Of a DNA stretch of 60,000 nt, positions 41,893 to 52,849 are shown one piece after another; positions within the stretch are counted from its first letter, which is position 1, and the number at the start of each line of letters is the position of its first letter. Both the position numbers and the translations under genes were made by a program. Source of the DNA: Nymphaea colorata (Eukaryota; Streptophyta; Magnoliopsida; Nymphaeales; Nymphaeaceae); assembly GCF_008831285.2 (NCBI RefSeq), contig NC_045139.1:7722204-7782203 (forward strand). Reading direction: 5' to 3'. Under the pieces are notes generated by a model. That model saw only the letters and a list, made by a program, of their open reading frames with translations. It had not been told where the DNA came from and did no database searches.

Positions 41893-42625
41893 TGCATATG
41901 TGGTGCAGTGATAGGCAGATCTTCCATGTTCCAAAGCTCAAAGCAAACACATGGTTATCTGCCAATCTGGTAAGGCTCTTTCGGCAAGTGGGAACCCATG
42001 CCTGAGTGAGAGACCAAAGCCTCCTTTCCACCATTTACTCTTCCCTTCATGTGCCGCACAAACATGCCACTATTTGGCAGCACAAAGGAGTAGCACATAT
42101 GGAAATGAAACTAAAGAAGCCTTAATGGTGCGCCACTCAGGCCTACCAGCTGTGCTACGCCCTTGGGGCCAGTAAAGCTCTTACAAGGGAAAGTTTATGA
42201 GCAGTAGGAAGAAACCCTTATCTAAGTGCAAATGAATGTTTTCAAACTTAAATTGAAGGCAGTGAGCGCTTGCTTCCTGGATTTGAATCTTGATTGTCCT
42301 TCAAGTTTCATACCCCACTTTTCTAGGATGAACGTCATATACAAAGCTGGAAATGTTTTATTTTATCTGCGCACTTATAAGGGAAAAGCATCATCACCAC
42401 ATGCAGTGCATCAATTCTTCTGGGCCCAAAAGCGAAGGCAATTTTAGATCATAGAAAAGATGCTCAAGGGTCACTTTCTTCATTGGTGTAATCAACTTCC
42501 ATTCTACTCCTCGATTTAACTTTTGTGTCATTTTCAAAAGAACTGTTGAACTATATTTGAATATATCCTGCAAGACTCTTTCAGCCAAACTTTGTTCACT
42601 CCATGTGACAGATAATGTCCCCGAG

Positions 42626-42981
42626 TTTTAAACGATGAGGTTTTTTTCGGGTATAATACGATGAACTTAAAAAATAGGAGAAAAACTAATTTTTTTAAAA
42701 AAATTAAAAAAAACTATAGATAAAAAAATAAAATAAATAAGAAAATAATAACACAAAGATGAAAAGATAAACAGATTTGCACAAATGAAAAATAAAAAAT
42801 AAAAAAAACTTTTTGGCATTACAAAAATAAAAAATGAAAAAAGTGAAAAAACGCGAAAGACACGAAAAACGTGTTTTTTTTTCGGTTTTAATGTTTTTTT
42901 CTTAAAAAAAGTTTTTTTTAAAGTTTTAGACGACATTTCATTTTCTCGCGTTTTTTCGAAAATAATGCTTATTTTGTGACT
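42626..42981. repeat. Dispersed repeat, copy 2
   Basis: GTTTTAAACGATGAGGTTTT, then GGGTATAATACGATGAAC, an A-rich centre, then TTTTGTGACTATAC. The same architecture and orientation as copy 1, about 1.07 kb downstream. The stretch between the copies (41893-42625) holds short open frames but no recognised gene. Confidence 0.75.
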
Positions 42982-43500
42982 ATACTTTAGACCGTGTATG
43001 ACAGTGGAAAAAAATCCTGAACTTTCTCCCCAGGAGCCAATATTAGTAGCTTTCTGTAACATACGAAACCTTAGGTAGGTTTTGGAGAATTATTCTTCAA
43101 AATTTGCAGTCACCGGACTCGTGGTCAGCAAGCAACTGAAGTCCTCAAAATCTTATCCGTTACATTTAAATAATCATAAATGGCTTTTGGAGGACCCAAG
43201 TTATATTTTCGTGCATGCATCGAAGTGAAAAATCAAACGAAAACAATAAAACATAATAAGAAAATGGGTTTCGATTTATACGGCACACACTGAGAATGCA
43301 CCAATCTGATGGTGACAAATTGTCAGATATTGTGAATCCTGAAACTTGAATCCATGGAGCGCCTTCCAGTGGTAGAGTTCATCAGTGCAGACCATATATG
43401 TCTTAAGATCTTCCATATTATGCAACAAATTTTTTTTTTCCATATTTCTTTTCCCGACTTTGAATAGCTAAGTTATGAACTAAAATCAAGCCATTCAAGG

Positions 43501-43705
43501 TAGGGGTGAACACGAGCCGAGTAAAACCTGGAGCTCTAACTTATTCGACGGAAGCAGCTCAAGCCCGACTCAGCAGTTATGTGTTGAGCTAGAGCTCGAC
43601 TCGATTAAGGGTCGACAAACTCGTTTGAATAGAATTGATATTCATCATTACGTGTTGATCTCGAGCTCCACTCTATTAAGGCGAGCTGAGCTTTAACACG
43701 TTTTT
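43501..43705. mobile_element. Truncated hAT-like element, GAGCTCGA family
   Basis: Begins with the family terminus TAGGGGTGAACACGAGCCGA, followed by GAGCTCGACTCGATTAAGG-type sequence, but is cut off near 43705 without the right terminus. No target duplication. Confidence 0.7.
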
Positions 43706-44039
43706 TCTTAGACCCCTTTTGGTTATCAAATATCAAAAGTTCAAGTAAGGGTTTCCATCCGGGATTTTTTTTTTTTTTTTAAAGTAAAAAATTACACGCT
43801 AAGACTTGACAAAAAGAGAACCAATCTCAAAGAACAGCTAACTTTTGATATATTTAAAATAATAAGTAAAGAAACAAAATTTCCCTTCCCATTTTTTTAA
43901 AAGTTTAATTAAAATTAAAAAAAATGCAGTCACCCAGGCGATGGCATCCAAGTTTATAAAAATATTTATGTGGATATTGGCTGGTTAAGGTATAAATTGG
44001 CATGACTTGTTAACTGGGTAGACATTGTGAGGTTCGTTT

Positions 44040-45480
44040 ATCTAATGAAGGCCCCTAGCAATACTTCTATGCATGATGGCATCCCGTGATTTTTCACTTT
44101 CATATCTTGAAATAGAGGCATGAGGAGTTGGAGTAATGACTGATATGAAATTTTATGTTCCATTTGTATCTTGGATAAAATATTCAACACATATTTGATC
44201 TCAAGGAAAATGTGTATCTTTCTTAAATTTTTTTGCAGATCTACCAAAATGGATGAATGGCATCTTGCAGTTCCTCAGTAAAGCTTCCTACAAGAGTAAA
44301 ATCATCCACATAAACCAAAATATAAACAAATAGGAGAAGATGAAACTCATATGAACAAGGACTAATCAACTTTGTTTTCTTTGAGATAAGGTGGTCAAAA
44401 CAAGCAACTATTTAAGATCATACAAAGATCAAACCATCTATGCACATTGGAATGTAGGTGAATCTCAAACCTCGACACTTGATTCAAGTAGACTTCCTCT
44501 TTCAATTGTAAGCTGTATTTGAAGGAACTAACTCCCAAGTATTATTTCTGGACAATGCATTCATCTCACTATTTATAGTCTCAACTCATTGAGGATCACT
44601 TTGAGCAGGCATCCTGAAAAGTAGGGATGAAAACCAACTGAATTTGGCAGGAGTGTACTCTTAATTATATTCGTTTTTTTTTTTTTTTGGGACAACCACA
44701 TTCAGATTCAAATACAAATTGAAGAAAAGTCATATCTGAATCCAAATCCAAATTCAATCTGAATCCAATGTTTAAAGTCACATCCAAATCTGAACTGATA
44801 GAATGTTTATTTTAAACTATATCCGATCCGAGTTCGAATTCACACCTGATCAAATATTTATGTAAATCCAAATTTGAAATTTCTTTTTTCAATCCAATTT
44901 ATTAATTGGATGTTAATTTTGCCACATCCAGTTTTCTTTGGATAATTCAATTGGACAAATCACATTTATTCACATCCCTACAGAAAAGCGGCTGCTTGAC
45001 ATAGGTTTTCATCAATAGGAGTTGTGATTGGTTGTAGTTAATTTGAAACAACATTGTCATGACTTAATATTGTGGTGGATGAGATAGAACTGCATCATTG
45101 CTTGATGGTAAATGATGAAACTTAATAGAACTCAGTTCATTTAGGTCACAGTTTGAAAGACTGTTGTGGGTGGTGTATATATATCCAGAGAAAGCTTTAA
45201 CAACCAACCACTTGATGGACACCATGTTCAATGAGAGGAGCTTCACATATTGAATATACAAAGCTGGTTTCACTAAAAACTGTATGTTGAGATGTCACAA
45301 ACAAGAACATCAATATAGAATGTGAATAAACAGTATGGCAAAAAACTGACATATAATTCTTCAATTTTGGTTCTGACAGCAGTAACATCCAAAATTCTTC
45401 TGCAGCACATCCAATCCTTCCTTCCTTTTAAAAACTATGAAGTCTTCCTCCACATTCTTTATGGAACTTAGGCATCATCT
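44040..45480 (-). pseudogene. Decayed minus-strand copia reverse transcriptase region
   Basis: Read on the minus strand: a linker with TTPIDENLCQAAF near 45000, reverse transcriptase opening NALSRNNTWELVP near 44545, then YILVYVDDFTLVGSF near 44300 with an intact YVDD, followed by stops and frameshifts. A 359-bp hAT-like element (44622-44980) interrupts it. The integrase part of what may be the same element lies on the far side of a LINE relic, at 46970-47390. Confidence 0.75.
44614..44988. mobile_element. hAT-like miniature element inside the copia relic
   Basis: The element is 44622-44980 (359 bp), starting TAGGGATGAAAAC and ending CACATCCCTA. It is flanked by CTGAAAAG (44614) and CAGAAAAG (44981), an 8-bp duplication with one mismatch. 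The interior repeats AATCCAAATTC/GAATCC words. A relative of its left end appears at 59504 (TAGGGATGTCAATTGATT). Confidence 0.85.
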
Positions 45481-45489
45481 CTAAAAATT

Positions 45490-46970
45490 TCAAACCCTCC
45501 AGAAGTCCTTGCCTCGACTTCAACATCGCTGCGATACCGAGAGTGCCTACGCCATTGTAGGTGATACCTGCTGTTCTTATGCACCCACTGGACTTCACGT
45601 TCACTATATTGAAGAAAAGAATCTTATCTTCGTGAAATCACACGTCTTATCCTCATAACATAAACATGTTTGGATCCAGGATGTGTCTCTGCAGGGGATC
45701 CTTGAGGACCCAAACTTAGAGACAACCAAATACTACACTTCCTTTGCCTTCTTGCAACTAATAAGAATATGAATATTTGATTATTCTACTTTCCTGCAAA
45801 ACAAACAAATGTTAGCAAGATAGATCCCCTGCTTCTGGCAACATCCCTTTGCACGTCATGTAGGTGTACCAATTTCCTTTTGTCAGGGCTTGGCACGATC
45901 CATATCTCATCTCTCCATCTTACTTTCCTCAGAGCTTCTCTACATGTCTTCCAAATCTCATCCGCCTTCAGACAAGCCTACCCATCCACCCTCCAAATCA
46001 AACATATCTTCCTTACCATTGAGAGTGATGCCATCTAGAACTCTTTCACTCAATCAGTCCCATTCAGATCTGTCATCCTACTTTCTTCTCAAAGGAGCAA
46101 CATTTTCCTGACAGTGAGCCCTAACTCCTTTTCAACCAACCTATAGTCTTGGTCTAACTCTAGAAATGGGAGCTTGGCCGTTCCAACAATCTTGCTAAAA
46201 TCTGATTCGGCTCTCATTCTTAAGTTGTCATTTTGCATTATCTTTAATCCAAGATCAGCAACGAAGCAGCCATTTTCAGCCCCAATAGCCTTTGCTTGGA
46301 TTTCTCAAGGTTCACAGGCTATGAGTACAGAGGTATTTATCCTTATAAAGATCTGCCCAAAGACCATCACAATAAAGCAGCCTACTGCACTATTAGCTAA
46401 AAGCCGTCAGTTCATTTCCTCCAATCTTTTAGTCCCAACACCACCCTCATCCAAGAGAAAACTAAGGTTGCTCCAACTGACATAGTGGATCTCTCTAGTA
46501 GTCTCATCATCATTCCGTGGAAACCAAGCCTGGACATCCGGCGGGGCCGGGCCGGCCTGGCCCGATAGAAGCCGAGTCCAGCCCAGCCCGATATTTGAAA
46601 CCCGAGCCCGAGCCCGAAACTCGAGCTCGATCATGTTAAATTTTTTTTTAAACATAAAATATTTTTGTATATAAAATATATTTTAATTAATAAAAATATA
46701 TATTATTAATAAAATAAAAATAACATTTAAAATTTATCAGACTGTATCGACCCCGTCGAGCTGACCCGGGCCCAATAGGGCTGGGTACCGAGTACCCAAC
46801 CGGTACCGGCCTGATGCCCACCTCTAATAGAAACGACATATAAATCTTCTCCATCTTTTTAATGATATTCTAAAAAATTATGAAAACCTTCATCCAATAT
46901 AAGGGGAGCATCATAAGAACATGATTGATCAAAGTGCGGCACCCAGCATAAGAAAGTTTTTGAATTTCTT
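45490..46970 (-). pseudogene. Decayed minus-strand LINE (non-LTR reverse transcriptase)
   Basis: On the minus strand: LSYAGCRTLINHVLMMLPLYW (about 46945-46885), KMEKIYMSF, then, past an inserted element, TTREIHYVSWSNLSF with GGVGTKRLEEMN (about 46490-46410), and a zinc-finger-like SRGSILLTFVCFAGK near 45820. This is the C-terminal part of a plant LINE ORF2 with its zf-RVT region, full of stops. It lies in the same orientation as the copia pieces on both sides. Confidence 0.75.
46517..46834. mobile_element. GC-rich hAT-like element inside the LINE relic
   Basis: Splits the LINE between KMEKIYMSF and its downstream motifs. Flanks GTGGAAAC (46517) and ATAGAAAC (46827) match at 6 of 8 bases. The ends are loosely inverted (TGGACATCCGG against TGGGCATCAGG). 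Inside are GGCCGGGCCGG and GAGCCCGAGCCCG runs. A related element is at 50551-50831. Confidence 0.65.
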
Positions 46971-47390
46971 AAGCAAGAATAAGTCCATGAAGACCGAGAA
47001 TAATCATTAAATGTTAACAAGTAAAAGAAAACCCTTCATGTGAAAGACATGGTGCCAGCCCTAGAAGTCATCATGAAGAACTCAAGTAGGTTAGAAGCAT
47101 GAAAATCAAACTTGTTGGCAATGAATATTTCATAGAGCACAGGCAGCGCAAAGCCACAATTCACTCTTATTATCAACAAAAAATGAAATGAAAAATGTTC
47201 ATTCTACCTAATGTCTAGAAATTTATGTGACCCAAACAATAGTGCTACATATCTATCCCAAATACACCAGTTTGAAGGCAGCAAGTATCTCCATATTGCC
47301 ATGTTCATGAACAACATTATTCCAAAACTGAAAGGCTGACTTCGTTCAAGCAAGAACTCCATCATCAACAAATTCTTGATAGCAAAGCCA
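46970..47390 (-). pseudogene. Probable minus-strand copia integrase fragment
   Basis: On the minus strand, NDYSRSSWTY near 47015 matches the DDYSRFTW motif around the first integrase catalytic Asp. The rest is barely readable. Its position upstream of the LINE, in the same orientation as the reverse transcriptase at 44040-45480, suggests one copia element split by the LINE. Confidence 0.45.
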
Positions 47391-47401
47391 TTTAGTAAAG
47401 C

Positions 47402-47797
47402 TGTGAAGACACCAAATGACACAGGGCATAAGGTATGCAACGACCATATCAAAAAGGACCAACTCAACGACTATATCAGCAAAGGCAATGGGCATGACAA
47501 AAGGCAAGAAGTATGCAACGAGCAAATCAAGGAGGAAAAACTCAACATCTATATCAGCAAAGGAAATGAACTCAACGTCTACACCAGCAAAGGAAGATAC
47601 CCCCAATTCCAAAAGAAAGAAATTAACGGTGTATTTCAAAAATATAATCATAGACCCATTGAGATCTGTACATCTATAAAAGCATAATAGAGCCTCAACT
47701 CATCAAGCTGCTGTGATTTGAGAGAAGAGGACGTGGATTTATACCGAACCTCTATAAACACCTATTCCAAAATCTCTCTATTCTCTTGTCCTTAACA
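47402..47797 (+). repeat. 5' LTR of the deleted copia element
   Basis: 396 bp, TGTGAAGACACC to TTAACA. It contains several copies of a motif around CTCAACGTCTACACCAGCAA, that is, short imperfect tandem repeats inside the LTR. Confidence 0.93.
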
Positions 47798-48122
47798 TGG
47801 TATCAGAGCTACCTTTCGGTAAAGGAAATTTCTGCGAGAGACTGGATACAATTCTGCAGTGGCTCGAGAGATTGAGCTAATTCCGAAACAGTTTTTTTTT
47901 TAGGCAGAGTGCTGGAAAACCTGTTGCGATTTTCCCTGGCGTTACCAGCTCCGGCGACCAAAGGTATCGACCAAGAGCTCTTGGATTCGTTTGTCTCTGA
48001 AGATCCTTTCTACCAATTTTGAGAATTTTTGGCATTGGTGTTAAGGCGTTATGGTTTTTTGAACGTCCACCTGTCCCTAGAAGACGTCTTCCTCTGTTTC
48101 TCCCCCACGGTCATAGCCGTGT

Positions 48123-49230
48123 AAGCTTCACAAGGCGATCTATGGTCTCAAACAAGCTCCTCGAGCTTGGTATCAAAAACTTAGCCACGCCTTGGTAAAC
48201 AATGGTTTCTCTATCTCCAAAACTGACACCTCTCTTTCTATTTCTCAACAGGGGTCTTGTGTGGTATATGTATTAGTGTATGTGGATGACATATTAGTCA
48301 CTGGAAATTCTCCTCCCCACCACATTGACAAATTGATCAAATACCTAACCACAACCTTTGTAAAAGACCTTGGATTGCTCCACTATTTTCTTGGCATCAA
48401 TGTCTGTCACTCTGCCGGGGGCCTCCTTTTATCACAACAACAATATTGCCTGGACCTTCTCAAACGAACCAACATGGTTGGCACCAAACCAGCCCCTTGG
48501 CCTATGTCGGCCTCCCAAAATCTCTCCCAAGGCACCGACGTAGCATATCACAACCCTACTGAATACCGGCAGGTGGTCGGAACTCAGCAATATCTAATAT
48601 TAACACAACCAGACTTAGCATTTCCAGTAAACAAAGTCTGTCAGTTTATGCACAAACCCACTCAAGAGCATTGGACAACAGTTAAACGGATACTTCGTTA
48701 TGTCAAAAGCACCCTTCATTTTGGACTCTTGATACGGCCCTCAACCAGTCTACATCTAAACACCTACTCTGATGCAGATTGGGCTGGGTGCCTCGATAAC
48801 CGTAAATCCACAGGGGGATATGCTGTATTCTTTGAGCCCAAGATCATCTCTTGAAGCTCCTAAAAGCAACACACTGTTGCTCGCTCAAGTTTAGAAGCAG
48901 AATACAGGGCCGTTGCAAATGCCACTGCAGAACTCATATGAGTTCAGTATCTCCTACAAGAACTTCACATCTCCATCCCATCTACTCCAATTCTCTGGTG
49001 TGACAATATCAATCCAACCTATATGGCGGCTCACCCAGTTTTTCATAGTCGAAGCAAACACATTGAACTTGATGTTCACTTTGTTCGCGACCGCATAGCC
49101 AAAAACCAACTGCTAGTTAAATATATTCCATCCTCCCATCAACTAGCCGATATTCTCACCAAACCACTGCCCAACACTCCCTTCCAGACTCTTCGTTCCA
49201 AACTCAACGTCATTCCTGGCCCGTTGAGTT
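48123..49230 (+). pseudogene. Copia reverse transcriptase (C-terminal) and RNase H remnant
   Basis: Begins abruptly at KLHKAIYGLKQAPRAWYQ, then VYVDDILVTG, DLGLLHYFLGI, SDADWAGC, RKSTGGYAVF. Two in-frame stops follow near 48854 and 48867 (TGA, TAA) in the RNase H core. The frame recovers with ARSSLEAEYRAVANATAE and, with a shift, AAHPVFHSRSKHIELDVHFV. The last coding part (SSHQLADILTKPLP) reaches the purine tract. Confidence 0.9.
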
Positions 49231-49240
49231 TGCAGGGGGA

Positions 49241-49641
49241 TGTGAAGACACCAGATGGCACAGAGCATAAGGTATGCAACGACCATATCAAAAAGGACCA
49301 ATTCAACGACTATATCAGCAAAGGCAATGGGCATGACAAAAGGCAAGAAGTATGTAACGACCAAATCAAGGAGGGAAAACTCAACGTCTATACCAGCAAA
49401 GGAAATGAACTCAACGTCTACACCAGCAAATGAAGATACGCCCAATTCTAAAAGGAAGGAATTAACGTCAATGGTGTACTTCAAAAATATAATCATAGAC
49501 CCGTTGAGATCTGTACATCTATAAAAGCATAATGGAGCCTCAACTCAGCAAGCTGCTGTGATTGAGAGAAGAGGACGTAGGTTTATACCGAACCTCTATA
49601 AACACCTATTCCAAAATCTCTCTATTCTCTTGTCCTTAACA
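49241..49641 (+). repeat. 3' LTR of the deleted copia element
   Basis: 401 bp, with a 6-base insertion relative to the 5' LTR and about twenty substitutions by eye. Confidence 0.93.
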
Positions 49642-49649
49642 GAAGCCAC

Positions 49650-52200
49650 CTTTTAACCCTCTGCCCCGAGGATATAGGGCTGCTCTGTAACTTGAATGGT
49701 TACATTGTACACCCTTTAATTCGAGTGTCATACTGCCACCATTTGCAGTTCAAAGGAATAACAGTACCCATAGAATCGAACTAAGGACGCGTCATCAACA
49801 TGACACTCAAGCTGACCAGCTATGCCTAAAATGATCATGACCATTATTGTGACATCAACCATGACTATGATGGATTCTCCTTGGTCACCCACCATGTTGG
49901 GGGGAAAGATATTACTCAATATGGGCAGCAGTATGGGGAGCAATCATATGAAGGATTTTCTCTCGCGTGGTAAATATATACATGTATGTATGTATATATG
50001 TATACATGATAGGTAGGAAAAGATGTTTGAATACAGAAATATGATCATTACTTAATAATCAACTATGGTTTTATTGTCTTCTTTTAACATTTTGTAGTTC
50101 TTTTTTAACCTTAACAATACATAGTTTTGATTGAGAAGCATGTTGTTGCCCCCACTGGAGTGCATGAAGTTTCACGAGATGTCCTAACGAATCGATTTAG
50201 ATAAATAGATTTGGAGATGTAGGTAGCCCTAATACAACTCAACGCAAGTTGGTCAAAACATTCTACATTCCACCTGTTAGAACAACTAAAATATGAACAT
50301 GGTGGATGCAATCTTCTTTAAAAATATATATATATATATACAAATTAAAATTCATATGTGCCCAAGTGCAATAGTTGAGCTCAATTTATTTTTTGGTTCA
50401 CAAAGTTCTATTAGAGATCTAGAGATTAAATGTAATGAGGTGCTACTAATTACTAGTCGAGACATGCATGGTACCTAGGAGATCTCCCATTACAACCGTT
50501 TTAGCTACATATTCTTTTAAATAATGGAGACCAGTTGGAGCAGCACTAATTAGGGCTGGGCTGCAGCCCGTGACTGCATGCCGGCCCTGCCTGCCTGCCC
50601 ACAATATGGGCCTGTAGGTCCACCCTGCTTGGCCTGATTAGAATAAAAAAATATGTTTTAATATAATTTAGCATATAAATATAATGAATTATAACAATAT
50701 ATATAACTGTATGAATGTTTAAATACAATAACGCTAAAAAATAAGTTATTGGAGATGCCGAATTTTAAAGACAAAGTCACGCTAGATCCCGGGTACCTGT
50801 CGGCGGATACCCAGCCCAATGCCCACCCCTACTAATAATTGTAACAACACTTAGTAAGGCTGATACTCGAGCCAGGAGCCAGGCAAGTCAAACGACATAT
50901 TGTGCTCAATCTGTGCATACTTTTCTTCGATGCTCAGCTCAACCTCGGATTATCATGGCAAGCTTCAATAAACTGTGTGCTAATTAAGAAACACAAATTA
51001 ATACCGTCTGCATTGATAATAAAATATGGTAAGAGTATTAGAGTTTGAACTCAAGACCTACTCACTCAAGCTCAAAGTTGCTCATTAACAAAGCAGAAAT
51101 ATTGTTTCAAAGATGACACCAACAGAATACAAAAAATTTGAATTTGTTACTTGTCACTTGTTTGACTTGTACTAAAAACTCAATGTCACTTCGAACCTGT
51201 GAAAATCGGCACAAAGCACAATATGGGAAAATGGGTAGCCTCGGTTTCGGCTGATATTTGTCTGTTCAGTTATTTGCATATGGTTGTAAATTAATAAGGT
51301 GTGAAATAAATGCACAGTGAGTTCAAACTTCACATTTTATTGCAGGAAGTCACAAAGCAAATAGTATACAGTTCGGATATTGAATTAGAGAACTGTTTGA
51401 ATTTGAAGTATTTATGCCAACCAGCCTATTAACGAAGGATCCGAAACCCATGTATATGCGTAGCAATAAAGTATAGTCATACTAGCTAGTCATTAATATT
51501 TTTTGACAGGGTCAAAGCTCCTTTGCCAAGTTTCTTTTAATGAATTGAGAGAGTTGAAAAATTTGCTAGATGAATGCAAACAAGGAAAGTAAAGGAAAAT
51601 CCCAAGTTGGTTAAAATTTTTCTATTAGGCCGTTTTCATGTTGATGGCAACAGATGAGGTGAATAGCAGGTGGATGTTGACTTTGTTTTACTGCTCACAG
51701 GAACGCCACATCTGTCTCTTCATCCTTTTTGAAGGCACCAGAAGAACTGTAACTATATGTTGAGATAGCTATCTACACTTCACATCAGCCAGAAAACTGC
51801 CTCCCTTTTTAACCTTTACCATCTCAGTTGGGAGAAAACAACAAGCAGAATCCAATTCTACCTTTTTTTTTTCTGGAGTGAGTAAGAAGATTAATTTCAT
51901 CGTTCGAGCGAGAGGGCCGAAAGAGCCAAAGCGTCCTCCCTTCCCCCTTTATCTTCTTCAGATGTAAAACTGTGTTAATATCTAGCAGTAAGATCTCCAC
52001 ATGCTTGGACCTGTGTATTCTCTTTTTACAGTACTGAGCATAGTTCCTCACAGGTGGAATTGGAGACATGCCACATAACACGTCCCACCTACCTATCTGA
52101 GTTATGGTAAGTGTGTGCTGAAGAATGTGTGCTAACAATTTAAGGTGTTATGCATGATCAAAACCACTTTGCGGATGATCTGTTGTTTATCCAAAACATA
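49650..52200. other. Intergenic with one hAT-like element
   Basis: AT-rich; short open frames look random. (TA)n at about 50325-50340. The hAT-like element at 50551 is listed separately. Nothing else was recognised up to the microRNA transcription unit. Confidence 0.5.
50551..50831. mobile_element. GC-rich hAT-like element
   Basis: Starts TAGGGCTGGGCTGCAGCCC and ends CCAGCCCAATGCCCACCCCTA, inverted ends of about 11 bp with mismatches. Flanking 8-mers GCACTAAT and CTAATAAT match poorly. Same family as 46525-46826 judging by GGTACC/ACCCAGCCC words near the right end. Confidence 0.6.
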
Positions 52201-52564
52201 CATATGAAAAATTTTCAAACTAATTTAGTTCATCAGAATCCTCCCTCTCTCTCCCCCTCTGTGTGTGTGTGTGTGTGAGTGTCCCTTATCTTCCTCTTCC
52301 CATCTTTTCTTGCAGCACATTTCTAGTCTTCCAAGCACATCTAACCAGACATGAAAATTCAAGTGATCCCATGCCAACAAGTATGCAGTTGAGAGAGAGA
52401 GAGAGCGCAGGACAGGAGATGGAAAATTGAGGGATGAAGTGAGAGGGATAGTAGTAGTACCTTGTTTGGAAGTACTGCAGGGGGGTTGAGAACAAGGAGG
52501 GAGAAGGACGAGGGGAGGGACAGTTGGGGCAAGGAAGGAAGGAGGGAAATTAAAGAAGCAAACC

Positions 52565-52665
52565 CAGAAATCTGATGACAGAAGAAGGGAGAGCACACGA
52601 TGCTCAGGCGTGCAACACAGGCACGGCTGCTCATTTGTGCTCTCTATCTTCTGTCAACAGGCCTT
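52565..52665 (-). ncRNA. MIR157: MIR156/157 precursor hairpin
   Basis: Read on the minus strand, the 5' arm at 52657-52637 is a T followed by TGACAGAAGATAGAGAGCAC, identical to the known miR157 mature sequence as I remember it. The 3' arm (about 52594-52572) pairs with it as GTGCTCTC, a CCU bulge and TCTTCTGTCA: 18 paired bases around a 2x3 internal loop. Between the arms is a loop of about 40 bases with its own stem, CGTGC/GCACG. The paired stem continues a few bases beyond the mature end (CTG/CAG). The mature RNA in the 5' arm and the star ending GTCATC are as in family precursors. It would target SPL transcription factors. The plus-strand reading would give a less typical 5' arm. Confidence 0.88.
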
Positions 52666-52793
52666 CAATTTCACTGCAAACTGCCGCAACCCCTTCCTTC
52701 TCTTCCTCATCTTCTCCCCACCTCAGCAACAGCCCCATGTTCTCTTCTTCTCTTCTTCCAATTCCCTCCATCCTGGTTCTTTCACCATGGCAG

Positions 52794-52801
52794 TATTTAT
52801 A
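52794..52801 (-). promoter_or_regulatory. TATA box of the microRNA gene
   Basis: TATAAATA on the minus strand, about 137 bases upstream of the mature sequence. It would place the transcription start near 52763. The CT/GA-rich stretches at 52700-52750 and 52387-52406 would lie in the primary transcript. Confidence 0.6.
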
Positions 52802-52849
52802 CATCTCCCTTTCCCTCTCAACTTGAATGGTAAGTTTAACTAAAACACG

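Larger units (their letters stand above)
47397..49646 (+). mobile_element. Internally deleted copia element with both LTRs
   Basis: LTRs at 47402-47797 and 49241-49641, primer-binding site TGGTATCAGAGC at 47798, purine tract GCAGGGGGA before the 3' LTR. Target duplication AAAGC/GAAGC (47397, 49642), one mismatch. The internal part is only 1443 bp. After about 325 bases of leader it jumps to the middle of reverse transcriptase near 48123, so gag, protease and integrase are gone. The LTRs differ at roughly twenty positions plus a 6-base gap, so it is considerably older than the element at 2997. Confidence 0.93.

Noticed and set aside
52574-52634. Plus-strand microRNA reading (5' arm with GAAGAAGGGAGAGCAC)
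   Set aside because: The plus-strand 5' arm is one base longer and departs from known mature miR156/157, whereas the minus-strand 5' arm matches exactly and has a TATA box in the right place.
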